Below, one piece after another: positions 34,752-43,394 of a stretch of 52,570 nt of DNA (position 1 is the first letter of the stretch; each line of letters opens with the position of its first letter). The DNA is from Psychrobacter celer. GTDB taxonomy: Bacteria > Pseudomonadota > Gammaproteobacteria > Pseudomonadales > Moraxellaceae. The position numbers and the translations under genes are program-made. The DNA lies in assembly GCF_016107555.1 (NCBI RefSeq), contig NZ_JABASU010000022.1, positions 1 through 52,570 of the forward strand. The letters run 5' to 3'. Under the pieces are notes generated by a model. That model did no database searches. It was not told where the DNA came from and saw nothing but the letters and a program-made list of their open reading frames with translations.

Positions 34752-34929
34752 TTAGGTGGCACACACCCCAATACTATTGTATAAAAAATATTAATAACAT
34801 CTCTATATGTCGTAGATTTATTTTACTCTGATGAGTCGAAAACCCCCTAGGTGCTCTTATTTGTAAAGCGTAGAGGTCCGAGGTATAAAATTCACTTTTA
34901 TCAGGTGATGTTATCCATATTGGGGGTTG
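34752..34929 (+). repeat. Dispersed ~178-bp element, copy D
   Basis: Begins TTAGGTGGCACACACCCCAA and ends TCAGGTGATGTTATCCATATTGGGGG. CCCCAATA near the left end and TATTGGGG at the right end are inverted copies. Shares long stretches with copy C (AATATTAATA, GATTTATTTTACT.TGAT.AGTCGAAA). Its right end joins an IS256-type transposase remnant. Confidence 0.7.
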
Positions 34930-35898
34930 ATGACAAGATCATATTTCACTACAGGCATAGCCTTCCGTCTTGCGCTTCGGGCAAGTGTGCCCCACACACT
35001 TGCTTATCCTCGCTCATACGCCAAGGGTCAAACCACCACTGAGATTGTAGAGAGTATCAAAGAGCTCTACGATGTCGACATCTCAAGCACCCTGGTTTCA
35101 AGAGTCACTGACAACATCTTAGAGGACATCACCGCTTGGCAGAACCGGCCGTTAAGCAGTGTCTATCCTATCGTCTATCTAGACTGTATTGTCGTGAAGA
35201 TACGTCAAGACAAGCAGATCATCAACAAGGCTATCTATCTAGCCCTAGGCGTTGCTCTTAACGGTAAGAAAGAGCTGCTTGGTATGTGGTTATCAGAGAA
35301 TGAAGGCGCTAAGTTCTGGCTTGGTGTTCTCACTGAATTGCAAAACCGCGGGGTACAAGACATCCTCATTGCCTGTGTTGATGGCTTAAAGGGCTTTCCT
35401 GATGCCATCAATACGGTTTATCCCAATGCTCAGGTTCAGCTGTGTATCGTACACATGGTGCGCTACTCGATGAAATTTGTACCCTGGACGGATAAAAAAG
35501 CAGTAGCCGCCGATTTAAAGGCCATCTACGGCGCTGATACGCTTGAGATAGCAGAGGCTAACCTTGAGCACTTTGATGAAGTATGGGACAAAGAGTACCC
35601 ACATGTGGTCAAGTCTTGGCGTAATAACTGGGAGGGCTTAACGGTATTCTTCGAGTACCCTAAAGACATCAGAAAAGTCATATATACCACCAATGCTATT
35701 GAGTCGCTAAACAGTGTGATTCGGACAGCGGTGAATAAGCGTAAGGTGTTCCCGTCTGATCAGGCTGCATTTAAAGTGGTGTACTTAGCCACCCAGCAGG
35801 CATCCAAAAAATGGTCGATGCCAATCCGTAACTGGACGTCTGCTTTGAATCGCTTTATGATTATGTTTGATGATCGTATCAGTAAGCATTTAATCTAA
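34927..35898 (+). pseudogene. IS256-family (mutator) transposase, 5'-truncated and interrupted
   Basis: From about 35,015 the frame is a clear IS256 transposase: YAKGQTTTEIVESIKELYDVDISSTLVSRVTD, then IVYLDCIVVKIR (Asp), IACVDGLKGFPDAI (Asp), the QLCIVHMVRYSMKFV motif and YTTNAIESLNSVIRTAVNKRKVFPSD (Glu). About the first 80-90 residues are missing. Between 34,929 and 35,015, a DDKII motif that normally sits right before YAKG is in another frame and is separated from it by about 60 extra bases bearing a hairpin. The right IS end (GGATGGTCTC, about 35,930) is present. Not functional. Confidence 0.88.
34960..35010 (+). repeat. Hairpin-bearing insertion within the IS256 remnant
   Basis: GCAAGTGTG-CCCCA-CACACTTGC (34,981-35,003), preceded by GCCTTCCGTCTTGCGCTTCGG. 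These bases interrupt the transposase coding between DDKII and YAKGQTTTEI and shift its frame. A short palindromic element of unknown family. Confidence 0.5.
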
Positions 35899-36223
35899 AT
35901 GGCAGTTACACAGAATCTGGGATGGTCTCAAATATTTTGCATAATCTGCTGATAACTTTTTTGGTACTCTTAACTGAATCGCAGTCCGTTACATAAATGC
36001 GCTTCATCATATTGAAATTAACGACTAGATCTAAAACCAGTTAAACAAACCAATTTTTAAAAGTAATTTTGATACTTATTTGATACTTGAAAAATATTGT
36101 TACATCTTTTTAGTTATAGCTAAATATAGTCAATTTAACCCTAAGTCATTGTTTATAATTATATTTTATTTCTACTCATTGCTTATTATCGTTAAGTATA
36201 TCTAGTTATTTGAGATAGCCAAA
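35899..36223. other. AT-rich gap without genes
   Basis: The first ~30 bases hold the right end of the IS256 remnant (GGCAGTTACACAGAATCTGG, then GATGGTCTC). The remaining ~290 bases are strongly AT-rich, with no reading frame, hairpin or repeat I can support, and lead into the tRNA fragment. Confidence 0.5.
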
Positions 36224-36281
36224 GGATTCAAAATCCGTTGCCTTTAAAAGCGTGTCGGTTCGAGTCCGACCACTGGTACCA
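36224..36281 (+). tRNA. tRNA-Leu(CAA) 3' fragment, likely island attachment site (att)
   Basis: GGATTCAAAATCC is the anticodon arm with CAA anticodon; TGCCTTTAAAAGCG is a class II variable arm; TGTCGGTTCGAGTCCGACC is the T arm; ACTGGTACCA is the 3' acceptor strand with encoded CCA. The 5' acceptor strand, D arm and 5' side of the anticodon stem are absent: upstream bases are AT-rich and do not pair. A 3' fragment of a tRNA gene is what remains at the far end when an element integrates into a tRNA gene. The intact copy should be at the other border, left of the window. Confidence 0.8.
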
Positions 36282-36290
36282 TCTTTAAAA

Positions 36291-36317
36291 AAAGCCTCCT
36301 ATATGGGAGGTTTTTTT
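36291..36317 (+). terminator. Terminator of the former tRNA-Leu gene
   Basis: CCTCC and GGAGG around a short loop, followed by TTTTTTT. It directly follows the tRNA 3' end, as expected for the original chromosomal tRNA gene. Confidence 0.85.
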
Positions 36318-36321
36318 GTGT

Positions 36322-36594
36322 TTATAAGATGTATTGTATCATTGGGCTATCAATTTCTTCTTGGTCTTCTTGCGTGATGGCTGCTATCTTTATAGGCACT
36401 GCACAGGCCCAAGATGTGCCGCTACGGCAGTAAAAATATCCATCACGATAAGCAACAATATAGACAGTGAAGTCATTACCATACAGATCCATCATCGCCA
36501 GCTCATCACTCTCATCACAAACTGCACACCAGATATCCTTATCTCCTCGTGCTAGCATTGCGCGTGTCAATTCGCTCCCTGTTAATTTATTCAT
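36322..36594 (-). CDS. Hypothetical 90-residue protein
   Basis: A small soluble protein (MNKLTGSELTRAMLARGDKDIWCAVCDESDELAMMDLYGND) with cysteines in CAVC and FYCRSGTSWACAV. I do not recognise the family. AAGGAG six bases before ATG 36,594 is a strong site and selects this start over the ATG three bases upstream. It is the first gene on the core side of the tRNA fragment and is convergent with it. Confidence 0.65.
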   Translation of the reverse strand: MNKLTGSELTRAMLARGDKDIWCAVCDESDELAMMDLYGNDFTVYIVAYRDGYFYCRSGTSWACAVPIKIAAITQEDQEEIDSPMIQYIL

Positions 36595-36597
36595 CAT

Positions 36598-36998
36598 CAG
36601 CTCCTTAGTCCCTCATGCACCCCTAAGTATGTTCCTTTAGGCGGCGAGTTTACCAATACTCTATAGGCGAGTGTGGTGCGAGCCATAAACAACCTTTTTA
36701 TTCGCTATAGACTAGGGCGTATAAAGAAGTTGTTTATTCTTTTAACAATCGTCTACTTCGATACTTACCTTAGTGTAAAACGTCTGAAGCAAAAGCGTAA
36801 CATCTAAATGCATTAATCATGATGGACGGCAAATCCTTTAGGTTAAACGGTAAATAAAAGGTACGAGCTTAGGGGATTAGCGGGTTTAACCCCCTGATAT
36901 TTTTTTAAATTGTTTTAATAGCCTATTTGTTTATAAAATCAAGTCATATTTATGGTTGCCGCTAAAATAGTTTTGCTAATTGGGGTAAAATAGCGGTC
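36598..36998. other. Intergenic region before dinB
   Basis: About 400 bases without a supported gene. It holds a GGGG...CCCC hairpin followed by a T-run (AGGGGATTAGCGGGTTTAACCCCCTGATATTTTTTT, split as stem 36,870-36,896 and T-run 36,899-36,906), a possible plus-strand terminator. I see no LexA-type box before dinB. Confidence 0.4.
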
Positions 36999-38084
36999 AT
37001 GACTGCTTCTACTCCTCTTTCACCCCGCAAAATCATTCATATTGATATGGATGCTTTTTATGCCAGTGTCGAACAACGTGACTTCCCAGAGTTACGAGGT
37101 TTGCCTTTGGTAGTCGGCGGTGACCCAAGCGGGCGCGGGGTTGTCGCAGCAGCCAGTTATGAGGTGCGCAAGTTTGGTGTGCGCTCAGCGATGTCATGCT
37201 ATGAAGCGCGTAAACGCTGTCCTGAGGCGATATTTGTTCGGCCACGCTTTGAGGTTTATCGGGCGGTCAGTCGAGATATACGCCAACTCATGCATCGATT
37301 GACGCCTCATGTCGAACCGCTGTCATTGGATGAGGCCTATCTGGATGTCACCGGCTTATCTGTATATAAGGGCTCAGCGACGTTGATGGCCAATTGGCTA
37401 CGAGCGCAGATTTTGGCGCACACAGGGCTAACCGCTTCTGCTGGCGTCTCATTTAATAAGATGCTGGCCAAGATTGCCTCTGATATCAACAAACCCAATG
37501 GTATCGCAGTTATCCCACCAGCCGATGCCGATGCATTTATTAGCACCCTTCCCATCGAGCGCTTTCATGGTATTGGCAAAGCCACTGCCAAGCGTCTCCA
37601 TGCCATGGGCGTGCGCACGGGTGCTGATTTGCGGCGCTTGCCAGCGGCGGCATTGGTACAGGAGTTTGGAAAACGTGGTCAGTTCTATCATGATATCGCT
37701 CATGGCCGCGATGAGCGTACGGTCAAGTCACAGCGCACGCACAAATCCGTAGGCTCTGAGACCACCTTTCGGGACAATCTTGACGACGATGCTGAGCTAA
37801 AAGTACAAATTTATGCACAAAATGAAGATGCGTTTGATCAATTGCAAAAAAAACAACTGGTCGCGCATACCATTACTTTAAAAGTTAAATACGCGGATTT
37901 TACTCAAGTCACGCGCTCACACACGTTATCAACGGCCTTTGACAGCGCCGAATCCGCCCATTATTGGCTAGACAAGCTGTTTTTGGACATCCCGCGTCAT
38001 CTGCCCATACGTCTGGTCGGTGTGACTTTCTCTTCATTGGTGCCCGCCGCCCTGCTTTTGCCTCAATTAAAACTATTTGAATAG
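36999..38084 (+). CDS. dinB: DNA polymerase IV
   Basis: A 361-residue Y-family translesion polymerase. The N-terminal catalytic motif IIHIDMDAFYASVEQRD carries the first metal-binding Asp; the palm motif PLSLDEAYLDVTG has the Asp-Glu pair; helix-hairpin-helix IERFHGIGKATAKRLHAMGVRTGADL and the little-finger domain (KSVGSETTFRDNL ... HTITLKVKYADF) follow. Length and domain order are normal. It ends LLPQLKLFE, where the final QLxLF is a beta-clamp-binding motif. Confidence 0.96.
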   Translation: MTASTPLSPRKIIHIDMDAFYASVEQRDFPELRGLPLVVGGDPSGRGVVAAASYEVRKFGVRSAMSCYEARKRCPEAIFVRPRFEVYRAVSRDIRQLMHRLTPHVEPLSLDEAYLDVTGLSVYKGSATLMANWLRAQILAHTGLTASAGVSFNKMLAKIASDINKPNGIAVIPPADADAFISTLPIERFHGIGKATAKRLHAMGVRTGADLRRLPAAALVQEFGKRGQFYHDIAHGRDERTVKSQRTHKSVGSETTFRDNLDDDAELKVQIYAQNEDAFDQLQKKQLVAHTITLKVKYADFTQVTRSHTLSTAFDSAESAHYWLDKLFLDIPRHLPIRLVGVTFSSLVPAALLLPQLKLFE

Positions 38085-38314
38085 ATGAGCCTGATTGATA
38101 TCTGATTGATGTCTGATTGATAGTTACCTCAGGCTATCAGTATGGCTGTCAGGTTTTTGTGGCAGCGCGCGGTCATGACGACATGGCCGTAATAACGTGG
38201 TCGTTATGACACATTATGCCTGTGAGTCACTCAATGAGACATGCGTTTATCCTGTCATTTCTGCTACAATTACGCTCATATCATCCTTCATCACTCTTCA
38301 TTGAAAGCCCCATT

Positions 38315-39529
38315 ATGACCCAATCCCACGCTGTAGATTTAGATCGTAATACCATGACTGATACCCATAAAAACAATAATGACTTAGACTATCTGAGCGT
38401 TAATGACTATGACTATGAGCTCCCAGATGACTTAATCGCCCGCTACCCGCTAGCGCAGCGCTCGGCCTCAAGATTATTGTATTTACCCGCCAGCAATCCT
38501 GCGATTGTGGCAGATAGCCGTGCCGAAGACCGCATGTTTTCTGAATTGCCAGACTTACTGAATACTGGTGATTTGATTGTGTTTAACGACACCAAAGTGA
38601 TGAAAGCGCGCCTGTTTGGACAAAAAGACACGGGTGGTAAGATCGAGGTGCTGATCGAGCGTTTAGTCGATATTGCCGACTTGACGCCCGCCGCCCTGCA
38701 TTTGACGACCGCGGATGATCAAACGGTCTGCACTGACCATATCGCGCTTGGCCACATAAAAGCCAGCAAAGCGCCCAAGCTTGGACAGCGCTTGCAGCTC
38801 GCGGATGGTCATATACATGCGGTCATGATTGGTCGTCAGGATAATTTATTTATCCTAGCCTTTGATGCTCCTATCCTGCCGCAGCTAGAGCAATACGGCG
38901 AACTACCTATCCCGCCATATTTTGAGCGTCATGCAGACGCCACGGACAATACCCGCTATCAAACCGTTTTTCATGATCCAGCCAAACTCGCTAGCGTGGC
39001 GGCACCGACTGCCAGCTTACATTTTGATAAAGTAGTTTTGGATAAACTGGCGTCCAAAGGCATTCACACCGCCTTTGTGACGTTGCACGTGGGCGCAGGC
39101 ACCTTTGCCCCTGTCAAAACCGACAACTTGCTCAATCACACCATGCATAGTGAATATGCGCATCTACCGCAGGCAACCGCGGATCTGATCAATCAAACCC
39201 ATACAAACGGCAAGCAAGTGATCGCGATTGGCACGACGGTCACGCGCGTGCTCGAAACTGCCTACCAAAAGACTGCGAGCACGGGCAAGCCACTTGCTGG
39301 CTGGTCAGGCGACACAGATATTTTTATTTATCCAGGCTTTAAATTCGCCGTCATCGACAAGCTACTGACCAACTTTCATTTGCCCAAGTCCACCCTATTG
39401 ATGCTGGTCTCGGCATTTTCGGGTAAACAAGCGATAGAACAAGCGTACAAACATGCCGTCGAGCAGCAATACCGCTTCTTTAGTTATGGAGATGCTATGC
39501 TACTTGAGAAGCAGATAACCGCTGAATAA
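38315..39529 (+). CDS. queA: S-adenosylmethionine:tRNA ribosyltransferase-isomerase
   Basis: A 404-residue enzyme that transfers the ribosyl part of SAM to 7-aminomethyl-deazaguanine at the tRNA wobble position, forming epoxyqueuosine. Signatures: YDYELPDDLIARYPLAQRSASRLLYL, DLIVFNDTKVMKARLFGQK, ELPIPPYFERHADATDNTRYQTVF, VTLHVGAGTFAPVK, GTTVTRVLETA and NFHLPKSTLLMLVSAF. About 30 extra N-terminal residues precede the usual start of the family. ATG 38,315 is tentative; ATG 38,354 is equally possible, and an upstream in-frame ATG at 38,216 would add an implausible hydrophobic stretch. Confidence 0.94.
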   Translation: MTQSHAVDLDRNTMTDTHKNNNDLDYLSVNDYDYELPDDLIARYPLAQRSASRLLYLPASNPAIVADSRAEDRMFSELPDLLNTGDLIVFNDTKVMKARLFGQKDTGGKIEVLIERLVDIADLTPAALHLTTADDQTVCTDHIALGHIKASKAPKLGQRLQLADGHIHAVMIGRQDNLFILAFDAPILPQLEQYGELPIPPYFERHADATDNTRYQTVFHDPAKLASVAAPTASLHFDKVVLDKLASKGIHTAFVTLHVGAGTFAPVKTDNLLNHTMHSEYAHLPQATADLINQTHTNGKQVIAIGTTVTRVLETAYQKTASTGKPLAGWSGDTDIFIYPGFKFAVIDKLLTNFHLPKSTLLMLVSAFSGKQAIEQAYKHAVEQQYRFFSYGDAMLLEKQITAE

Positions 39530-39652
39530 AAGGGCGTTTTATACAGTAAATTAACATTTGATACATTGGACACAACAGTTGTGAAATAAACTGGTAAACT
39601 AAACCAGATTTTGTTATAAAAGCAAAGATAACCTATATTCTAAGGGCTGCAT

Positions 39653-41509
39653 ATGTCTTGTCGTTTATCTCATCGTTTGACTCACGTACACCGTGCGGTA
39701 TCGATGGCATTACTGTATTCGGTAAGCTATGCCGCCTTTGTCTCTAGCGCCCAAGCGGCCACGATTGGCAAGACCGTTGTGACCTCAGCACAGCATGAGC
39801 CTCTAAGAGCCAGCATCAGTGTCTCGGACATTCGGGCTGCTGATTTTTCAGCCAGCTTGGCCAACCCTGCTATCTATCAGCAAATGGGGTTGACGCCAAC
39901 TGACTCAATGAGGGTACGTTTTCAGCCGACCTCAGAAACCAGCGGCCAAGTCTATATCAGTACATCAAAACCTGTTTCTAAACCCTTTGCCGATATTGTG
40001 TTGACCATCAATGATCAGGGTCAGCGTAATGTCGTGCCCAAAACGTTATTGATGCCGCTCGATGCCAGTTTACCCATCGATACCACCAAAAACATCGTAA
40101 CAGGCGCAAAAAAGCCCAATTTACCTGCCGTATCCGCCAATAATGCCAAACCTTTGACCCTTAGAAAAGGTGCTCCGCCACCACTGATATCGGCATCAGC
40201 TGCAAGCTCATCGACAAGCGCTCCTACGGCCGTCAAACGGTCCGCGCCCAACGTGCAACTACCGAATACGCAAGGTGCCAATACGCAAAGCGCAAGTATT
40301 CAAACGCAAGTTGCCTCAGCCGGAATGCCTGCCAAGACATCTGTATCAGCAACTGACCATCTAGTCTATACGCCTAGCCGTTTAGACAATGGGCGTTTGG
40401 CAAATGACTTTGAGCTCACGGCCGCCAGTCCAGCGAAGAGCAATGCTAGCCGCCCCAACCCTGCCAGCCGCTTGGACAATGGCCGTTTGGCTCAAGAGCA
40501 AACCGCCTCAAGTGTTAGCACCGCGAGCGAAGCATCACCTGCTACGCAACACACGCTCGGCACAGCGCAAGCAGACAACGCATTAGATACGCTAAATATT
40601 CAAGTCACGCGTCAGATACAGCCGAGTCAGCAAAAAACCACGGGTGTGAGTGCCAGTATCGTAGCTGCCGCCCCAAAAAACGACGCAGCTCAAGACAACC
40701 AAGCCGCCGAGCAAGCGGCTTTGAGCACTGCACATACGGCAGCGGCAACGGTAATCGGTAGCAACATACCGGCTGATGCTGCCGCGCCCTCTCAGCCAAG
40801 CACCAACAATCAAACTGCGCCTACAAACCACGTGGCAGCAGACTCTATAGCAGACGCCAAAACGCAAAGCACGGCAAACTTTCAGTATCAAGTACAGCGC
40901 AATGACAGCTTATGGATCATTGCTCAGCAGATTGCCCAAGAAAACAATGTCGATATTCAGACCGTGATGAAACAGATTCAATCACAAAACCCCAATGCTT
41001 TTATCAATAAAAACGCAGACCAGCTCAAAGCCGACGCCAAGCTAAATCTGCCGAATTATGATGTATTGCCATCACAGCAAGCGCTAGAGGCCGCTATCAG
41101 CGCCCAAAAACAAAAATATCGTCGGCGGATAAATACCCCTGTCGCACAGCCAGCGCCTAAAGCAAAGCCCCATACAGCTAAAGCGCAAAACAACTCAGCG
41201 CCTGCAGCCAAGCCACAAAAAAAACCAACCATTACCAAGACCCTGCCAAGAGCGCAGTTTTCTGTATTGGCTCCAGGACGTGATGGCAATGCCGATGGCA
41301 CCCAAACCAAATCAGCGGCGGCCACAGGCAATGGAATTAGCACAGACATACTAGCTACTTTAAAAGCATCACGGCAAGCGGCTGCCTCTCAGGCCCAAAG
41401 CTTCTCCAAGACCAGTAGCGCACTTGACAGTTATACGCGAAAAATTCAATTACAGAATCAAAAATTGGCAGAGCTGCAAGCTCGTCTCAAAAAACTACGC
41501 AACCAATAA
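39653..41509 (+). CDS. fimV: FimV/HubP-like polar landmark protein, N-terminal part
   Basis: A 618-residue exported protein. After a signal peptide (VSMALLYSVSYAAFVSSAQAA) comes the FimV N-terminal domain (TIGKTVVTSAQHEPLRASISVSDI), a long Ala/Thr/Ser/Gln-rich linker, a LysM peptidoglycan-binding domain at about residues 410-460 (YQVQRNDSLWIIAQQIAQENNVDIQTVMKQIQSQNPNAF), and a coiled coil at the very end (LDSYTRKIQLQNQKLAELQARLKKL). The membrane helix and cytoplasmic part expected next are in the following reading frame, in the same phase after a TAA. FimV organises the cell pole and type IV pilus assembly. The linker contains a repeated SRLDNGRLA motif. Confidence 0.85.
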   Translation: MSCRLSHRLTHVHRAVSMALLYSVSYAAFVSSAQAATIGKTVVTSAQHEPLRASISVSDIRAADFSASLANPAIYQQMGLTPTDSMRVRFQPTSETSGQVYISTSKPVSKPFADIVLTINDQGQRNVVPKTLLMPLDASLPIDTTKNIVTGAKKPNLPAVSANNAKPLTLRKGAPPPLISASAASSSTSAPTAVKRSAPNVQLPNTQGANTQSASIQTQVASAGMPAKTSVSATDHLVYTPSRLDNGRLANDFELTAASPAKSNASRPNPASRLDNGRLAQEQTASSVSTASEASPATQHTLGTAQADNALDTLNIQVTRQIQPSQQKTTGVSASIVAAAPKNDAAQDNQAAEQAALSTAHTAAATVIGSNIPADAAAPSQPSTNNQTAPTNHVAADSIADAKTQSTANFQYQVQRNDSLWIIAQQIAQENNVDIQTVMKQIQSQNPNAFINKNADQLKADAKLNLPNYDVLPSQQALEAAISAQKQKYRRRINTPVAQPAPKAKPHTAKAQNNSAPAAKPQKKPTITKTLPRAQFSVLAPGRDGNADGTQTKSAAATGNGISTDILATLKASRQAAASQAQSFSKTSSALDSYTRKIQLQNQKLAELQARLKKLRNQ

Positions 41510-41560
41510 TTGCCTGATATAGCAGCGTATTATGCTGTAATCATAGGCGTGGGAGTAACA

Positions 41561-43210
41561 ATGGACAATATGCTATACATCATCGCCGGCTTGGTACTGA
41601 TTGTATTAATAGCGGTTTTAGTGATACGTAAAAACAAAGCGCAAAAACCTTCGGCGCAGCCTTATGTCAAGTCAGATAGACATGCCGCGGCACAGACACC
41701 AGCGCCAAAAGCAAGTGCGCCCGTACAAACTGACGTCAGCGGCGAAAACAAGTTTGACCCCATCACCATTGCCCAGCGCTTTATAGATCAGCAGCGTTAT
41801 GACAAAGCGATTGAAACACTCAATCGCGGCTTGCGCGAAAAGCCTAATGACAGTCAGCTTTCTTTAAAGCTGCTAAGCATCTATGCGACGATCAATCAAT
41901 CAGAGAATTTCAACAAAGTCTATGACACCATCAGCTCGCAAAATGACCCAAAAAGCCTTGCCTTAGCAGATGAGCTAAAGACCCTGTTTTTTGAAGAACA
42001 AAATCAAGTCGCCGCGCAAACCGCGCCCGTTGAGCAAGCTGCCGACTTTGAAAGTATAGATTTTGATCTGCCAACGACACATGCCAGTCCCACCCATGAT
42101 GTGGCAGCTGATGATATCAGCGAGAGCGATGCCTCCTTAGCTTCTTCTGTCGAGACCCCAGCACTATCAGAACAAGTGCTGGCAGATGACAATACCGACA
42201 CAGATTTTGCTTTGACGCTCAGTGATTTGGAAGCGGATTTAGATGAGCCAGCACCGGCAGCAGAGCCTACCACGGCAGCTGACGAGTGCACTGCGGCCAC
42301 AGAAGTGGCTGAAGAGACAGATTTTAGCGAATTCGACTTTGGTCTTGAGGACATTGAAACAGCGCAGCCAGAGTCATCTGATGTCTCAACCCAAGCGGAC
42401 AGTGTCGAAGCGGATACCACTGAAGCGCTAACGCTAGATGAAGAGGATTTCGTCTTAGATTTTGATGATTTAGTGACAGATATGGATTCAGAAGATGCTG
42501 CTGATAAAACAAGCACGACTGACCATATGACTGATGCGACCGCCCAAAGCCGCGACGACGACTTTGTCTTGTCCTTAGACGATTTGGATGACGCAGATGA
42601 CTTAGACAGTGGCCTAAACAGCGACCTAGGCAATGACTTAAACGCTGCATCAGAGACGGCACTAGCAATTGAGACAGAGTCTGACTTAGCTGACTTAGAT
42701 GTTGAAACAAACACTGATGAGCCTGTGCTTGATCTAAGCGATGAGATAAGTGACGAATTAAGTGATGACAGTATCGATATTGATGACTTAACATTAGACA
42801 GTGACTTTGCAGACATCAGTGATGACGCTACTCTTACTTTGACAGCAGCCTCTGAGCTGACTTCAAGTAGCCCCACATCGTTTGATGATAATACATTGAT
42901 CGATGATGACTTTGACTTTGATGCATTATCAGATGAATCGCATACAGCAGCGAGCCCAGTTGCCCCAGTAGCAGCTCAACCTGCCGAGAGTATTAAAGAA
43001 GATAACGCTGAGGACTTCTCAGCACGGTTTGCCGCTGATTTTGACTTTGTCCAATCATTAGACAGCAATCAGGTAGCACTAGACTTGGCAGGTCAGTACC
43101 TGCAGCTAGGCGAGTACGATAGCGCCAAACGCTTGCTCAATGAAGTCATTTCTCAAGGCAATAGTGCACAGCAGCAGCAAGCGCAGTCGCTACTCGAGCG
43201 CACAGCGTAA
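41561..43210 (+). CDS. fimV: FimV-like protein, membrane and TPR C-terminal part
   Basis: A 549-residue protein starting with a membrane helix (MLYIIAGLVLIVLIAVLVI), then a TPR-like segment (TIAQRFIDQQRYDKAIETLNRGLREKPNDSQLSLKLLSIYA), some 300 residues of very acidic low-complexity sequence, and the FimV C-terminal domain (QVALDLAGQYLQLGEYDSAKRLLNEVISQGN). In one-piece FimV proteins these follow the LysM and coiled coil. GGAG lies six bases before ATG 41,561, so it can be translated separately. The frame is open upstream to the TAA that ends the preceding gene and is in phase with it. A terminator follows at 43,234. Confidence 0.82.
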   Translation: MDNMLYIIAGLVLIVLIAVLVIRKNKAQKPSAQPYVKSDRHAAAQTPAPKASAPVQTDVSGENKFDPITIAQRFIDQQRYDKAIETLNRGLREKPNDSQLSLKLLSIYATINQSENFNKVYDTISSQNDPKSLALADELKTLFFEEQNQVAAQTAPVEQAADFESIDFDLPTTHASPTHDVAADDISESDASLASSVETPALSEQVLADDNTDTDFALTLSDLEADLDEPAPAAEPTTAADECTAATEVAEETDFSEFDFGLEDIETAQPESSDVSTQADSVEADTTEALTLDEEDFVLDFDDLVTDMDSEDAADKTSTTDHMTDATAQSRDDDFVLSLDDLDDADDLDSGLNSDLGNDLNAASETALAIETESDLADLDVETNTDEPVLDLSDEISDELSDDSIDIDDLTLDSDFADISDDATLTLTAASELTSSSPTSFDDNTLIDDDFDFDALSDESHTAASPVAPVAAQPAESIKEDNAEDFSARFAADFDFVQSLDSNQVALDLAGQYLQLGEYDSAKRLLNEVISQGNSAQQQQAQSLLERTA

Positions 43211-43233
43211 TTAAAAAGCAGGCTTTTTTATCA

Positions 43234-43272
43234 GCGAGTATTCTTGTGCCTTGAGAATACTTGCTTTTTTTT
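43234..43272 (+). terminator. Terminator after fimV
   Basis: GCGAGTATTCT and AGAATACTTGC pair around a 9-base loop, followed by eight T residues. Confidence 0.85.
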
Positions 43273-43394
43273 GCATTGAGCCTTTATAGTAGGGTCTGAT
43301 TTAGATGACTATTGATGCAGTTGCGCAACTCATTGAGCAGTTCATTTGAGCGATTAAGCTGGGGCACCCTAGTTCTTATTTTTATTTACTTTTT

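Noticed and set aside
42004..42876. 290-codon open frame opposite the fimV C-terminal gene
   Set aside because: A Ser/Val-rich mirror of the acidic Asp/Glu/Ala repeats of the real gene; no start context and no family features.
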